Shown here piece after piece: positions 45,779 to 55,446 of a stretch of DNA of 64,000 nucleotides. The stretch is from assembly GCF_012935715.1 (NCBI RefSeq), contig NZ_CP052860.1:2356001-2420000 (forward strand), given 5' to 3'. The number at the start of each line of letters is the position of its first letter. Position 1 is the stretch's first letter. Under the pieces are notes generated by a model. That model was not told where the DNA came from. It did no database searches and saw only the letters and a program-made list of their open reading frames with translations. The stretch is from Pseudomonas sp. ADAK13. GTDB taxonomy: Bacteria; Pseudomonadota; Gammaproteobacteria; Pseudomonadales; Pseudomonadaceae. Made by a program: the position numbers and the translations under genes.

Positions 45779-46159
45779 ATGACTCACAGTACTTTTTCCT
45801 GGAAAGCCCTGCTGGTAACGGCCGCGTTGACGCTGCCGGCACTGGCGGTTGCGGCGGAGCCCGGGATGGCGAAGGGCGGGATGCTGGTGGACCACAAGGG
45901 CATGACCCTTTACACCTTCGACAAAGACAAGGATGGCAAGTCCAACTGCAACGGAGACCCCTGCGAAACCAACTGGCCGCCCCTGAAGGCGGAATCCACG
46001 GATAAACCGGCCGGCAAATGGACGGTCATCACCCGTGAGGATCAGACCAGTCAGTGGGCGTATGAGGGCAAGCCGGTTTATACCTTTAAGAATGACAAAG
46101 CGGCAGGCGACAAGTCTGGAGACGGTAAAGGCGACGTCTGGCACGTCATCAAACCCTGA
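45779..46159 (+). CDS. COG4315-family secreted-repeat protein
   Basis: A 126-residue exported protein: signal peptide 'MTHSTFSWKALLVTAALTLP', cleavage about 26 ('AVAA-E'). Two copies of the secreted repeat (Lipoprotein_15/PF03640) follow: 'LVDHKGMTLYTFDKDKDGKS' with 'CNGDPCETNWPPL' (a Cys pair), then 'WAYEGKPVYTFKNDKAAGDK' with 'GDVWHVI'. There is no lipobox. The family is common in Pseudomonas and its function is unknown. It lies divergent from phoB and a plus-strand Pho-box-like site stands 124 bp upstream, so it may respond to phosphate (inference). Confidence 0.85.
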   Translation: MTHSTFSWKALLVTAALTLPALAVAAEPGMAKGGMLVDHKGMTLYTFDKDKDGKSNCNGDPCETNWPPLKAESTDKPAGKWTVITREDQTSQWAYEGKPVYTFKNDKAAGDKSGDGKGDVWHVIKP

Positions 46160-46166
46160 TCACGGC

Positions 46167-46191
46167 TGTGGCGAGGGGACGTGCCCCTCGC
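46167..46191. repeat. Short inverted repeat, 'GTGGCGAGGGG' class
   Basis: GCGAGGGGC-like arms (GCGAGGGG at 46171-46178 and CCCCTCGC at 46184-46191) form an 8-bp stem between two convergent genes. It could serve as a bidirectional terminator but lacks a T-run. Confidence 0.6.
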
Positions 46192-46197
46192 CCTTGA

Positions 46198-47088
46198 TCA
46201 CTTGAAGGCGTAGTCCGCCACAATTCCGACAAAAATCGCCAACCCGGCCCAGTGGTTGTGCAAAAACGCCTTGAAGCATTTGAGCCGGTCCTTGTCCCGT
46301 GTGTACCAGAACTCCCAGGCAAAACACCCGGCCGCCGCCAGCAAGCCCAGGTGGAACCAGCCACCCAACTCAAAGCGCATCCCCGCCAGCCACAGGCAAG
46401 CCAGGGCCAGGCCCTGCAACGTCAGGATGATCACCCGGTCGGCCTCGCCAAACAGAATGGCGGTGGATTTGACCCCGATTTTCAGGTCGTCATCGCGATC
46501 GGTCATGGCGTAGTACGTGTCGTAGCCCACCGTCCACAACAGGTTGGCGATGTACAGCAGCCAGGCAGCGGCGGGCAGGCTGCCCGTCTCGGCGGTGAAC
46601 GCCATCGGCATGCCCCAGGAAAACGCTGCGCCCAATACCACCTGCGGGTAATAGGTGTAGCGCTTCATGAACGGGTAGCTGGCCGCCAGCGCGAGGCCGC
46701 CCAGGGACAGCCAGATCGTCATGGAGTTGGTCAGCAGCACCAGCAGGAAACTGATGAACATCAGCACCGCGAAGAACACCAGTGCCTCTTTCGAGCTGAT
46801 CTTGCCGCTCACCAGCGGGCGCTGTTCGGTGCGTTTCACATGGCCGTCGACTTTGCGGTCGGCCCAGTCATTAATCACGCAACCGCCGGCCCGGGTGAGT
46901 ATCACGCCGAGCACAAAGATCAGGATATTGAGCAGCGATGGCGAACCCTTGCCGGCAATCCACAGCGCCCACAGCGTGGGCCACAGCAGCAGATAAATGC
47001 CGATGGGCTTGTCCATGCGGGTCAACTGAATGAAGTCCCAGGCCCTTGGGTTCAAGTGATTCAGGGATTTGAGCAGGCGCTGATACAT
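46198..47088 (-). CDS. ubiA: 4-hydroxybenzoate polyprenyltransferase
   Basis: A 296-residue membrane prenyltransferase with about eight or nine hydrophobic segments. The two Asp-rich prenyl-diphosphate motifs are '[19 protein letters not shown]' (about residues 69-87) and '[20 protein letters not shown]' (about 187-206). It joins 4-hydroxybenzoate to the polyprenyl chain in ubiquinone synthesis, the step after UbiC. The ATG at 47088 shares a base with the ubiC stop (TGATG), so the pair is translationally coupled. Confidence 0.95.
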   Translation of the reverse strand: MYQRLLKSLNHLNPRAWDFIQLTRMDKPIGIYLLLWPTLWALWIAGKGSPSLLNILIFVLGVILTRAGGCVINDWADRKVDGHVKRTEQRPLVSGKISSKEALVFFAVLMFISFLLVLLTNSMTIWLSLGGLALAASYPFMKRYTYYPQVVLGAAFSWGMPMAFTAETGSLPAAAWLLYIANLLWTVGYDTYYAMTDRDDDLKIGVKSTAILFGEADRVIILTLQGLALACLWLAGMRFELGGWFHLGLLAAAGCFAWEFWYTRDKDRLKCFKAFLHNHWAGLAIFVGIVADYAFK

Positions 47089-47651
47089 CAGCAATTCTCC
47101 GGGTGGTCGTGCACGGCTTGCCACAAGGTCGGCAGGAAGATCTCGGCCACCAGCACGCTCAGCGGCCCGCGATCAAAACGCGAGCGGCGTGCCCACAGGT
47201 GATCGGCCTGGTCCGCCACGGGCAGCCATTCCCGTGGGTAACGGCATACCTCGATGGCCTGGCGCGTGAAGGCGTGGTCACAAAACAACAACTCCCCCAG
47301 CGACCGGCTACCCAACTCATCCATGTGCAAACCATCATCCTGCAACGCGCTGCGGGCCGCCACGCTGCGGGCAAACACCCAGGGCTGGCCGTGGCCGCGC
47401 AAATACACCTCGCGCACCCAGCCGATGCTGGCGGCGGGCAAGTCCAGGGTGGCGCATTCGTCGTCACGCAGTGGCTGCCAGCCTTCGAACAGCGGCGTCA
47501 CGCTGAAACCATCGCTGGACAGGCGCGTCAGGCGCCGGGTCAGCGAACCTTCATCGAACAGCCAGTCGAGTGTCAGCGGCGCGGGCAGTGGGCTCAGAAG
47601 GCTCTGGGTCAGCCATCGGCAAGCATCGGGAAGGGCGTTTGAATGCGGCAC
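47088..47651 (-). CDS. ubiC: Chorismate--pyruvate lyase
   Basis: A 187-residue chorismate lyase. It has '[20 protein letters not shown]' (about residues 77-96), with the conserved Arg that binds chorismate carboxyl groups, then 'LGELLFCD' and '[20 protein letters not shown]' near the end with the catalytic-region Glu. It makes 4-hydroxybenzoate for UbiA. It stands divergent from the rubredoxin gene; the 195-bp gap between them shows no feature I can name. Confidence 0.92.
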   Translation of the reverse strand: MPHSNALPDACRWLTQSLLSPLPAPLTLDWLFDEGSLTRRLTRLSSDGFSVTPLFEGWQPLRDDECATLDLPAASIGWVREVYLRGHGQPWVFARSVAARSALQDDGLHMDELGSRSLGELLFCDHAFTRQAIEVCRYPREWLPVADQADHLWARRSRFDRGPLSVLVAEIFLPTLWQAVHDHPENC

Positions 47652-47846
47652 GGAGGGTCATTATTGGCAGTTAATGAGGCGGCGAGCTTACCATGGCGCC
47701 CTGGACTTTTGCCGGAGCGCGCCAGGCTCATGCGTCGATCATGCTTGCATCTGCGGCTGCTGATCAGTACAAAACGCCCTGAGCCGCACGGCAAGGTTGC
47801 ATCTATCGACCGTGGGCCAACGCGCCTGGACCTGAGGAAACAAGCA

Positions 47847-48014
47847 ATGAAGAAGTGGCAATGTGTCGTCTGTGGCCTGATCTACGACGAAAAAGACGGA
47901 TGGCCGGATGACGGCATCGCTCCGGGCACGCTGTGGCAGGACGTCCCGGAAGACTGGCTGTGCCCGGACTGCGGCGTGGGCAAAATGGATTTCGAAATGA
48001 TCGAAATCGGCTGA
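47847..48014 (+). CDS. rubA: Rubredoxin
   Basis: A 55-residue rubredoxin with both iron-binding knuckles: 'CVVCGLIYD' (Cys 6 and 9) and 'CPDCGVGK' (Cys 39 and 42), plus the conserved '[15 protein letters not shown]'. It carries single electrons from the NADH-dependent reductase encoded next to alkane hydroxylases or oxidative-stress enzymes. ATG 47847 has TGAGGAAA upstream. It is 29 bp from the reductase gene. Confidence 0.95.
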   Translation: MKKWQCVVCGLIYDEKDGWPDDGIAPGTLWQDVPEDWLCPDCGVGKMDFEMIEIG

Positions 48015-48043
48015 AACCAGAATTTAACTACAAGGAGAAAGGA

Positions 48044-49192
48044 ATGAACGCACCTGTCGTGATCGTCGGCACGGGCTTGGCCGGTTACAACCTGGCTCGG
48101 GAGTTTCGCAAGCTCGATAGCGAAACCCCGCTGTTGCTGATCACCGCAGATGACGGGCGCTCCTACTCCAAGCCCATGCTCTCCACGGGCTTTGGCAAGA
48201 ACAAGGAAGCCGACGGCCTGAGCATGGCGGAACCGGGCGCCATGGCCGAGCAGTTGAAAGCCGAAGTGCGCACCCACACCCGCATCAGCGGCATTGACCC
48301 GGGCCACAAGCGCTTGTGGATCGGTGAGGAAGCGGTGGTCTACCGCGACCTGATCCTGGCCTGGGGCGCAGAAACCGTGCGGGTGCCGGTACAGGGTGAC
48401 GCCGCTGACCTGATTTTCCCGATCAACGACCTTGAAGATTACGCGCGCTTCCGTGCGGCGGCGGCCGGTAAACGCCGGGTGCTGCTGCTGGGCGCCGGGC
48501 TGATCGGCTGCGAGTTCGCCAACGACCTGATCCTGGGCGGCTACGAGATCGACCTGGTGGCGCCGTGCGAGCAAGTCATGCCGACCCTGCTGCACCCGGC
48601 GGCGGCCGCAGCGGTGCAGGCCGGCCTGGAAGGCCTGGGAGCGCGCTTCCACCTGGGCCCGGTGCTCAATCGCCTGCAACGCAACGCTGACGGCCTGGAA
48701 GCCCATCTGTCTGACGGTGAAGTGATCCAGTGCGACCTGGTGGTGTCTGCCATCGGCCTGCGCCCGCGTGTCGACCTGGCCGCTGCGGCGGGCTTGCAGA
48801 TCAACCGCGGGATCATGGTCGACCGCCACCTCAAGACCTCCCACGCCAACATCTACGCCCTGGGCGACTGTGCCGAGGTCGATGGCTTGAACCTGCTGTA
48901 TATAATGCCGCTGATGAGCTGCGCCCGCGCCCTGGCCCAGACCCTCGCGGGCAACGCGACCGCCGTCAGCTACGGCCCGATGCCCGTCACGGTAAAAACC
49001 CCGATCTGCCCGCTGGTCGTCTCGCCACCGCCACGAGGCACCGAAGGCGTCTGGAGCGTCGAAGGGCAGGGCGCCGACATCAAGGCCCTGTGCCGCGACG
49101 CCAGCGGGCGCCTGCTGGGCTACGCACTGACAGGCACTGCCGTGATGGAAAAACTCGCCCTCAACAAAGAACTTCCACCGTTGCTGGCGTAA
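48044..49192 (+). CDS. Rubredoxin-NAD(+) reductase
   Basis: A 382-residue FAD/NAD(P)-dependent oxidoreductase. The FAD-binding '[20 protein letters not shown]' is at the start. The NAD-binding GxGxxG is in '[20 protein letters not shown]' (about 147-166). The second FAD motif is '[14 protein letters not shown]' (about 268-281), and a C-terminal rubredoxin-binding domain follows. It reduces rubredoxin with NADH. It forms an operon with rubA, with AAGGAGAAAGG before the ATG. Confidence 0.92.
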   Translation: MNAPVVIVGTGLAGYNLAREFRKLDSETPLLLITADDGRSYSKPMLSTGFGKNKEADGLSMAEPGAMAEQLKAEVRTHTRISGIDPGHKRLWIGEEAVVYRDLILAWGAETVRVPVQGDAADLIFPINDLEDYARFRAAAAGKRRVLLLGAGLIGCEFANDLILGGYEIDLVAPCEQVMPTLLHPAAAAAVQAGLEGLGARFHLGPVLNRLQRNADGLEAHLSDGEVIQCDLVVSAIGLRPRVDLAAAAGLQINRGIMVDRHLKTSHANIYALGDCAEVDGLNLLYIMPLMSCARALAQTLAGNATAVSYGPMPVTVKTPICPLVVSPPPRGTEGVWSVEGQGADIKALCRDASGRLLGYALTGTAVMEKLALNKELPPLLA

Positions 49193-49383
49193 ATAGCGGT
49201 CGTTCTGTCGGATTAAGCATCATTTTGACCGTAGAAAGGTCGCCGTGAGACTGGCGCAGGCCCCGATGGCATGCCATCCTCACTCCCGTCTGCCGCAGAG
49301 TAGAGCCTGCGGCGCCTTGGGCGCTGCTCCGATAGAGAGCAGCACGGACATAACAACAAAAAACCGTCAAAGAGGCTTCACTT

Positions 49384-49659
49384 ATGCGTAAACCAGAACT
49401 CGCAGCCGCTATTGCAGAAAAAGCAGACCTGACCAAAGAACAGGCCAACCGCGTACTCAACGCCGTACTTGAAGAAATCACCGGCGCGCTGCATCGCAAG
49501 GACAGCGTCACCCTGGTGGGCTTCGGCACCTTCCTGCAGCGCCACCGCGGCGCCCGCACCGGCAAAAACCCGCAAACCGGCGAGCCGGTGAAAATCAAGG
49601 CGAGCAACACCGTTGCGTTCAAGCCAGGCAAGTCGCTTAAAGACAGCGTCAATCCGTAA
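49384..49659 (+). CDS. hupA: HU-family DNA-binding protein
   Basis: A 91-residue HU/IHF-family protein: 'RKPELAAAIAEKADLTKEQA' helix pair, 'VTLVGFGTFLQRHRGARTGK' beta-arm with the DNA-intercalating 'NPQTGEPVKI' tip (about residues 59-68), and 'FKPGKSLKD' at the end. It is a homologue of HU-alpha/HupA, a nucleoid protein that bends DNA without sequence preference. The 191-bp leader has a palindrome, GATGGCATGCCATC, near 49265. A clear terminator follows. Confidence 0.93.
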   Translation: MRKPELAAAIAEKADLTKEQANRVLNAVLEEITGALHRKDSVTLVGFGTFLQRHRGARTGKNPQTGEPVKIKASNTVAFKPGKSLKDSVNP

Positions 49660-49703
49660 GTCATGTAGAACGCGCTACGCACATGCGAGTGTGAGCGCGG
49701 GAT

Positions 49704-49744
49704 GAAAAATGGGCACGCCGACTGGGTCGGGTGCCCATTTTTTG
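49704..49744 (+). terminator. Rho-independent terminator of hupA
   Basis: AAAAATGGGCAC (49705-49716) pairs with GTGCCCATTTTTT (49731-49743), an A-run/T-run hairpin that can work in both directions. Confidence 0.92.
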
Positions 49745-49841
49745 TTGGCGTCAAATGCCTTTTCTTACTTGGCCGGATGAGTCGTGGCTGAGTGATTGCA
49801 GCGCGTAGACGTCGATAACTTATCTTTCCCCTTTGTGTTGC

Positions 49842-50606
49842 CTAAGCATCCTGAAGAAGTGAAATAAATCGTGTGGTGAATTCCGCGCCTTCATAATCTT
49901 CTAGGTTGTCAGTGTTGAAAATGGCACCTCGTTGAGTTGTGAGCTTCAGCAGTCGTCGCTTTAATATTTTATTGATCTGGCTTTCAGGTTCAGAAGATAT
50001 GACAGTGAGTGCTTTTTTTGCACGGGCTGCCACGTCCTTGAAAAAAATGTGCTTGGCCTCAGTGGGAGGAGTGATGTTTTCTAAGTTGCAGTTTTCAAAG
50101 GTTACATAATCGAGTTTGCAAAGTTCAAAGTCGGCAGAAAGTGGGGTGTGGGCCTGGTCTGATATGAAATTTACTTCCTGGAGTTTTCCAATGAATTTAA
50201 TATTGGTGAGATTTTTTGCGTTAAACGAGTTATCAATGATTTTGCATTGAGAGAAGGTGCAGTTGGCAAAGGTGCAATCCTTCAATGACGCTTCTCGAAA
50301 GTTGCATTTCACAAACGTGCAGTTCTCAAATTTGCTATTGCTGAAACCTGACGCTTGAAAGTCCGTATTCTTGAACGAGCAATGGGTCAAGGATGTTTTA
50401 TTGAAGAATCGCGAGCCGGAAAAGTCAGCTTTCTCAAAGTCGCAATTTTCCAGAACACATTGATCAAAAATCGGATCGCAGAGTTTCGCGTTTTTCAGTT
50501 TGCAACCACTGATGAGTTCGTTTTCAAAGCGTGTTTTTTTAGGCAAAACGAGTCCGTCCTGCTCAACACCGGACAGTACTTTTGATGGAATTTTTTCACT
50601 CACCAT
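49842..50606 (-). CDS. Pentapeptide-repeat protein, probable immunity to the RHS toxin
   Basis: A 254-residue protein. Residues about 30-150 follow the pentapeptide-repeat pattern with Phe or Leu every fifth position and Cys or Ser/Thr before it (for example 'ENCDFEKADFSGSRFF', 'NSKFENCTFVKCNFRE', 'DCTFANCTFSQCKI'), about 20 repeats of a right-handed quadrilateral helix. A charged C-terminal part of about 60 residues follows ('INKILKRRLLKLTT'). No signal peptide. Its ATG overlaps the RHS stop by 7 bp, so it is co-translated with the effector. The gene is clearly AT-richer than its neighbours, a sign of transfer with the toxin tip. Immunity function is inferred. Confidence 0.8.
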   Translation of the reverse strand: MVSEKIPSKVLSGVEQDGLVLPKKTRFENELISGCKLKNAKLCDPIFDQCVLENCDFEKADFSGSRFFNKTSLTHCSFKNTDFQASGFSNSKFENCTFVKCNFREASLKDCTFANCTFSQCKIIDNSFNAKNLTNIKFIGKLQEVNFISDQAHTPLSADFELCKLDYVTFENCNLENITPPTEAKHIFFKDVAARAKKALTVISSEPESQINKILKRRLLKLTTQRGAIFNTDNLEDYEGAEFTTRFISLLQDA

Positions 50607-53600
50607 AATATTCCTTCATAACCATTGCCCCAGTCCCCGTAACGCCGCTGATGCGTGCCTCTTTTCCAGTCAGCCTTCGTCGTGAGATCCCACCAGGTTT
50701 TAGTTTTAGTTTCATACACATCGGGTAGACGTTGCCCTGATTTTGATACCTCCAAATGCCCCAATGATGGGTCATTTTTCACTCTGGTTTTGAAGTCTGC
50801 ATCTATTCTCTGCCCTACATACCGACGATAGCGTGAACGTGCTTGTCCGAGATCACCTCTGTCATAGGCTCTTTTTACTGCTGCTCTTTGTTTCGGGGTC
50901 AAGGACCTTTGCGGGTTACTGTAAACGGCCTTTCTAGCGGCGTTGGCGTGTGCCTGAAGCTTGCTAGTGGTTGCGCCGCAAGGTGCCCACCCCAACGGAT
51001 CGATCCATCCCGAAGGATTAGGAGAATACTGATAAAGGTTAAAACCTCCTGCCAGCCCGATAGGGTCAGGCGTTGTAAAACGCCCCACATCCGGATCATA
51101 AAACCGAAATGTATTGAAATGCAGCCCCGTCTCTCGGTCCAGGTACTGTCCCTGAAACCTTAGATTCTGCTCTTCAAGGTAGTAAGGCTCGCGAACCTCC
51201 TCCGACGTATTGCCCCACACTTGGTAGCTGGCCTGCCAGAGGGTGTGTCCATCGGTCTCTGTCAACTGCTCAGGGAGCCCGTTCAGATCATTGTGGTAGT
51301 AGCGAATTTTTTGCAGCGACCCGGTACCGTCTATTCGGGCCAGAGGCGCGTAGCTTTCCCCTTCATAAACATAAAGGCTGGTCTGGCTGTGTTTGTGTTC
51401 CTGCAATAGGCGTAAACCATCCCAGATGAAACGCGTCTGTCCCAGTGGATTGCCATTGTCGTCATGCTCTGTTTTTTCGACGCGTCGCCCCAGTGGGTCA
51501 TAGCTCATCTTGACCACGCTGCCGCTCTCATTTCGCACTTCAACCAGGCGACTTTCAGCGTCGTAGGCAAAGCGCTGAAAACCCCGGATGCCACTGCGTT
51601 TTTCGATCATACGACCCAAGGTATCGTATCGATAACGCTTGTCCTGATAGGTGAGCAGCCGGTTATGCCGTACTAGGCCTCCCTGATGCGGGCTATCCAG
51701 CAGGTTGGCTGCGGCGTCATAGGCGTAGGTTTCGCTCCTTCCCACTTGGTGGCAGACAAGAATCCGGTCGGTACTGTCGTAACCCAAGTGCTCTTGACGA
51801 TCATGAACACGGTCAACACGCCGACGCCCGATCAGGTTATCGCTGGGATCGTAGCTGTAGTCAGTTTCAACCAACGGCGGCAACTGCCACGGTTGATCAA
51901 TACTGCGGCGCTGGCGCGAGCGAACCCTTCCACTGCGGTCATACGCGGTGTTCGTTCTGAGTTGACCTTGAGTGCGCTGCACTTCGCGATGCAGACGATC
52001 ACGCTCAAAGTCGCTGATGACCTTCCCATCGAGATTCAACTGATGCAGGTGACCGCTGCCGTAGTAGAGGCGGTTCAGCCATCGACCGTCGGGCAACTGG
52101 GTCTGAATCAGGTTTCCCAATTCGTCGTAGTGATGCTGCAAGGAGCCCGCTGTGCTTTGCTCCTGCAGCAGTTGCCCCAGCGCGTCGTAGCTGAAACCCA
52201 GTCGCTGCTGCTGACCGTCAAGCGCGGTGAACGTGACGCCGAGCAGTTGATCGTTCAGATCATGTTCGTAGACGGTGGTGCCGTCGGCGGTGACTTTGCT
52301 GACCAGGCGTCCAACCGGATCTCGCTGAAACTGGTGTGACAACGGCGCTACCGGTTCGCCTTCGGTTCCCGGCAGGTAGTCGACGGCGACGACATCATCC
52401 AGCGGGTCATAGGTGTAGCAGCGCCGACTCTGGTCGAGGTCTTGCTGCTGAACCATGCGGTCGCACGCATCCCACTCAAAGCGATAGCTTTCGCCGTTCT
52501 CATTGGTAAGTTTGCGCAGTCGCCCATACGCGTCGTGATCGAACATGACTGTGCGGTTGTGCGCGTCCCAGCGTTGTTTGACCTGGCCACGCAGGTCATA
52601 GGCATAGCGCGTGGTGCTACCGGCCGGGTCGACATGGGCCGTGAGATAACCGCTGGCACTGCGTTGGAACTGCTCCACGCGACCATCCGGGAGCTGGCAT
52701 TCCAGCAATAGCCCCTCGGGTCCGTACCGGTAGCGAACCGACTCACCTTCCGCATTGGTCTGCACCACCAGATTGCCGAAAGCGTCGTATTGATAACGGG
52801 TGGGATAACCCGAGCAATCCACCGCTTCGACCAGTTGGCTCCATTCGTTCCAATGCAGCGTTTTGGTTTTTTCGGTGGCATCGATGATGCGCACCGGCTG
52901 GCCGAACCCGTCATAGACATAGCGTGTGCTGTTGCCCAGTGGGTCGATTTCCTCGATACAGTTGCCACGCTGGTCGTAGCGATAATGCCAACTGTTGCCT
53001 GCCGGGTCGGTTTCCACCTGGGGCAATGCCCAATGTTCCAACCACTGTGTGCCGCTGGTTCTGGACAGTGGATCGATCACCGCGCTCAGGTTGCCGGACT
53101 CATCGTAATTGAAGCGCCACTGGCCGTTTTGTGGATCAATCGCGCCGAGCAACAGGCGATCTTCGTTCCATTCGAATTGCCAGGTATGGCCCAGGTTGTC
53201 GACGTAGCGGGTGATCTGGTACTGAGGGTTCCAATGCCGGGTGCTGACGCGCATCAGGCCGTCGGTCACCCGGGTAATGCCGGCGTCGAGATGGTAGTCG
53301 AAGCTGTATTCATCGCCTGCGTCTGTCCAGTGGCGACTCACGCGCCACTCTTCACCGTGGGGCCCGGACACTGCTGCCCATTGATAGAAGCAGCGCAGGC
53401 CACCCGGCAACTGGTGTTCGACCATTCGCCGGCCGTGGTCATAAGCAAAGCGTCGACGGGTTGTACCTTGCACGTCCAACACTTCAGCCAGGTCGCCGTT
53501 GCTGTCATAGCGGTAACTGACGAGCACATCGCTGCGCGCGTCGAAATGTTCCTGGCGCAGGTAACGCCGTTCGATGTGGCTCACGCGCCGTGGGTGTTCG

Positions 53601-54982
53601 GCCGAGTAGTTCAGCTCGACGTGCATCAAGTCATGGGTGTCGCGCAGGCGATGCAGCCGGCCCAGAGTGTCGTAGTCGAGAAAGATCCGCCCTTCATTGC
53701 GATCACCCAGCAGCTGCAGACGCATCTGCGCGCTGTTCAGCGGGTCGGGCTCGAACAGTCGATACAGGCCGTCGATGCTCTCGATCAATACCGCGCCGTC
53801 GGCACTGCGCCTGACCGCAAGGCCTTGGCCCGGGTCGAACGCTCCGCCGGACAACGGGATGTAGCCGATCTCCAGGCGGCGCCCTTGCTCATCGATGTAG
53901 GCCAGGTTTTCGTCTGCATCTACCTCGATCGACACTTCATACGCAACGCTCCAGCCCGCACCAAAGAGGCCGTCCTGGCGTGTGTCGAGGCTGCTGTAGA
54001 AGCGCTGCCAATCTATCGGGAGCAAGCCCGGCAGCACGAAATCCAGCTCTTCATCCCCGCCCAGAATCTTGGCCCCGGTGGCACTGTGAACCGGATTGGG
54101 CGAGCCATTCATGGCGCTCTTGAGAGCCGAAGTGACCTTGCTGGTTGCGTATGATATGGCGCCACCCACCAGCAAACCACCGACCAGGCACGGCAGCTTG
54201 GTCCAGAAGCATTTCAGGTTGCCCCGCAACGCCATCACCACGGCAATTGCCAGGCCTACGCCCGGCGTTTTTCCGCTGCGAATTTCCTGCACCACGATGG
54301 TCCCGCCGCCGATGCGCACATCCGGCGAGATCAGGCCCGGGGCTGTACCAATCTTGGCGTCGCACGTACTGCGATCGCCACTGCGCGCCGCAGGCTGGCC
54401 GTTGATGAACACCGAGCTGGAACCCTCCGCAATGAATTGCAGGGGCATCGGCGGGTGCTTGTTGCACGCCACGGTATCCAGCGGGCAAGGCTCGGTGCCG
54501 GGCGCGGGCGAGGCGACGGTCGGGCGCCACATTTGTGAGAAAAACTCCCCGGCCATGTCCAGGAAGCTGGGCGCCGGTGGCTCGCTGGGCGCGACCGGCA
54601 CGGCCGTCATCTTGCCGGCGGCGCGGGCGGCCTTTTTGCCATTGATGAAGACGTCGTCCGAGCCGCTGGTGATGAAGGCGTCGATCACCGGCGGGAACAC
54701 CCAGTTGGCGGCTGACTCGCACCAACTGGATATTTTCAGATCAGCCCCTGTGAGCCCCGCGGTAATGCCTACGACTGCACCCACGACCAACACCAGGGCA
54801 ACGCCGCCGGTAGCGATAGTCGCACCGGTTGTGATGGCAACAGCCGCCGCCACCGCCAGGCAGCCCACAGTGGTGATCGCCGCATAGGCTGCCACTTCCA
54901 GTACACCGCCGAGAATATCGGCCATCACCGAGGTGTGCAGCAGTGCGTCGCCTTCGCGGGCAGCCCACAGGTCTTCACTCAT
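50600..54982 (-). CDS. Type VI effector: prePAAR/PAAR-RHS protein with C-terminal toxin
   Basis: A 1460-residue polymorphic toxin. The prePAAR motif 'AAREGDALLHTS' (residues 7-18) is followed by two hydrophobic segments (about 28-75) and a PAAR domain (about 95-235, 'GSDDVFINGKKAARAAGK', 'GSSSVFINGQPAARSGDRST'). A DUF6531/RHS shell (about 300-1330) has many YD repeats and the core end 'LNFNTFRFYDP'-like, then 'PDPIGLAGGFNLYQYSPNP' and the 'DPLGW' cleavage site (about 1328-1332). The last 128 residues are the toxin tip, with 'QRLPDVYETKTKTWWDLTT' near 1417-1435, which looks like a PD-(D/E)xK-type nuclease core (tentative). The Eag chaperone upstream guards the membrane helices; the pentapeptide gene overlaps the stop. 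Confidence 0.92.
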   Translation of the reverse strand: MSEDLWAAREGDALLHTSVMADILGGVLEVAAYAAITTVGCLAVAAAVAITTGATIATGGVALVLVVGAVVGITAGLTGADLKISSWCESAANWVFPPVIDAFITSGSDDVFINGKKAARAAGKMTAVPVAPSEPPAPSFLDMAGEFFSQMWRPTVASPAPGTEPCPLDTVACNKHPPMPLQFIAEGSSSVFINGQPAARSGDRSTCDAKIGTAPGLISPDVRIGGGTIVVQEIRSGKTPGVGLAIAVVMALRGNLKCFWTKLPCLVGGLLVGGAISYATSKVTSALKSAMNGSPNPVHSATGAKILGGDEELDFVLPGLLPIDWQRFYSSLDTRQDGLFGAGWSVAYEVSIEVDADENLAYIDEQGRRLEIGYIPLSGGAFDPGQGLAVRRSADGAVLIESIDGLYRLFEPDPLNSAQMRLQLLGDRNEGRIFLDYDTLGRLHRLRDTHDLMHVELNYSAEHPRRVSHIERRYLRQEHFDARSDVLVSYRYDSNGDLAEVLDVQGTTRRRFAYDHGRRMVEHQLPGGLRCFYQWAAVSGPHGEEWRVSRHWTDAGDEYSFDYHLDAGITRVTDGLMRVSTRHWNPQYQITRYVDNLGHTWQFEWNEDRLLLGAIDPQNGQWRFNYDESGNLSAVIDPLSRTSGTQWLEHWALPQVETDPAGNSWHYRYDQRGNCIEEIDPLGNSTRYVYDGFGQPVRIIDATEKTKTLHWNEWSQLVEAVDCSGYPTRYQYDAFGNLVVQTNAEGESVRYRYGPEGLLLECQLPDGRVEQFQRSASGYLTAHVDPAGSTTRYAYDLRGQVKQRWDAHNRTVMFDHDAYGRLRKLTNENGESYRFEWDACDRMVQQQDLDQSRRCYTYDPLDDVVAVDYLPGTEGEPVAPLSHQFQRDPVGRLVSKVTADGTTVYEHDLNDQLLGVTFTALDGQQQRLGFSYDALGQLLQEQSTAGSLQHHYDELGNLIQTQLPDGRWLNRLYYGSGHLHQLNLDGKVISDFERDRLHREVQRTQGQLRTNTAYDRSGRVRSRQRRSIDQPWQLPPLVETDYSYDPSDNLIGRRRVDRVHDRQEHLGYDSTDRILVCHQVGRSETYAYDAAANLLDSPHQGGLVRHNRLLTYQDKRYRYDTLGRMIEKRSGIRGFQRFAYDAESRLVEVRNESGSVVKMSYDPLGRRVEKTEHDDNGNPLGQTRFIWDGLRLLQEHKHSQTSLYVYEGESYAPLARIDGTGSLQKIRYYHNDLNGLPEQLTETDGHTLWQASYQVWGNTSEEVREPYYLEEQNLRFQGQYLDRETGLHFNTFRFYDPDVGRFTTPDPIGLAGGFNLYQYSPNPSGWIDPLGWAPCGATTSKLQAHANAARKAVYSNPQRSLTPKQRAAVKRAYDRGDLGQARSRYRRYVGQRIDADFKTRVKNDPSLGHLEVSKSGQRLPDVYETKTKTWWDLTTKADWKRGTHQRRYGDWGNGYEGILW

Positions 54983-54996
54983 TGCTCAGACTCGAC

Positions 54997-55431
54997 TCAG
55001 GGCGTGGCGACGAAGTTGAGCGTGCTCTTGAGCGTCGCCCAATGTGCCGCCTCGGCAGGCCCCAGGGGCTGCGTCTTGACGTAGCTCAAGGCAATCAGGT
55101 TGCGTGTGCCGGGTATCTGCATCGCCAGCTGATATTGGTAAATAGTGTCGCTGCCTTTGTTGAAACGGTTCTGAACTTCAAAGGCGTCGATGTCCTGCGC
55201 CGTTCCTACTTTGACGGCTTGGGCCGTCGAGTAACGAAGGTCCTTGACCTGCTGTTCGAGCTTTTTCAGCTGGCCTTCGAAGTTGTCTTGCAAGGTCTCG
55301 CCATCGGCCAACGGGCTGCGGCTCACCACCAGCGTGGTGCCCAGCTTGGCGAACTTGAGAATGTTGATCGAGGTGTCCTGTACCTCTGCATCGGGCAGGG
55401 TGAATCGGGCTTCGTTGATCAGGTAATTCAT
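54997..55431 (-). CDS. Eag-type chaperone (DcrB/DUF1795 family)
   Basis: A 144-residue DcrB-like protein: 'INEARFTLPDAEVQDTSINI' at the start, 'LVVSRSPLADGETLQDNFEG' (about residues 34-53) and 'ALSYVKTQPLGPAEAAHWAT' near the end. No signal peptide. DUF1795 proteins encoded beside PAAR-transmembrane effectors are Eag chaperones (EagR/EagT6), which shield the N-terminal membrane helices and help load the effector onto VgrG. It lies between vgrG and the RHS gene, 15 bp from each, exactly as expected. Confidence 0.88.
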   Translation of the reverse strand: MNYLINEARFTLPDAEVQDTSINILKFAKLGTTLVVSRSPLADGETLQDNFEGQLKKLEQQVKDLRYSTAQAVKVGTAQDIDAFEVQNRFNKGSDTIYQYQLAMQIPGTRNLIALSYVKTQPLGPAEAAHWATLKSTLNFVATP

Positions 55432-55446
55432 GGTGGAGAAATCTCG

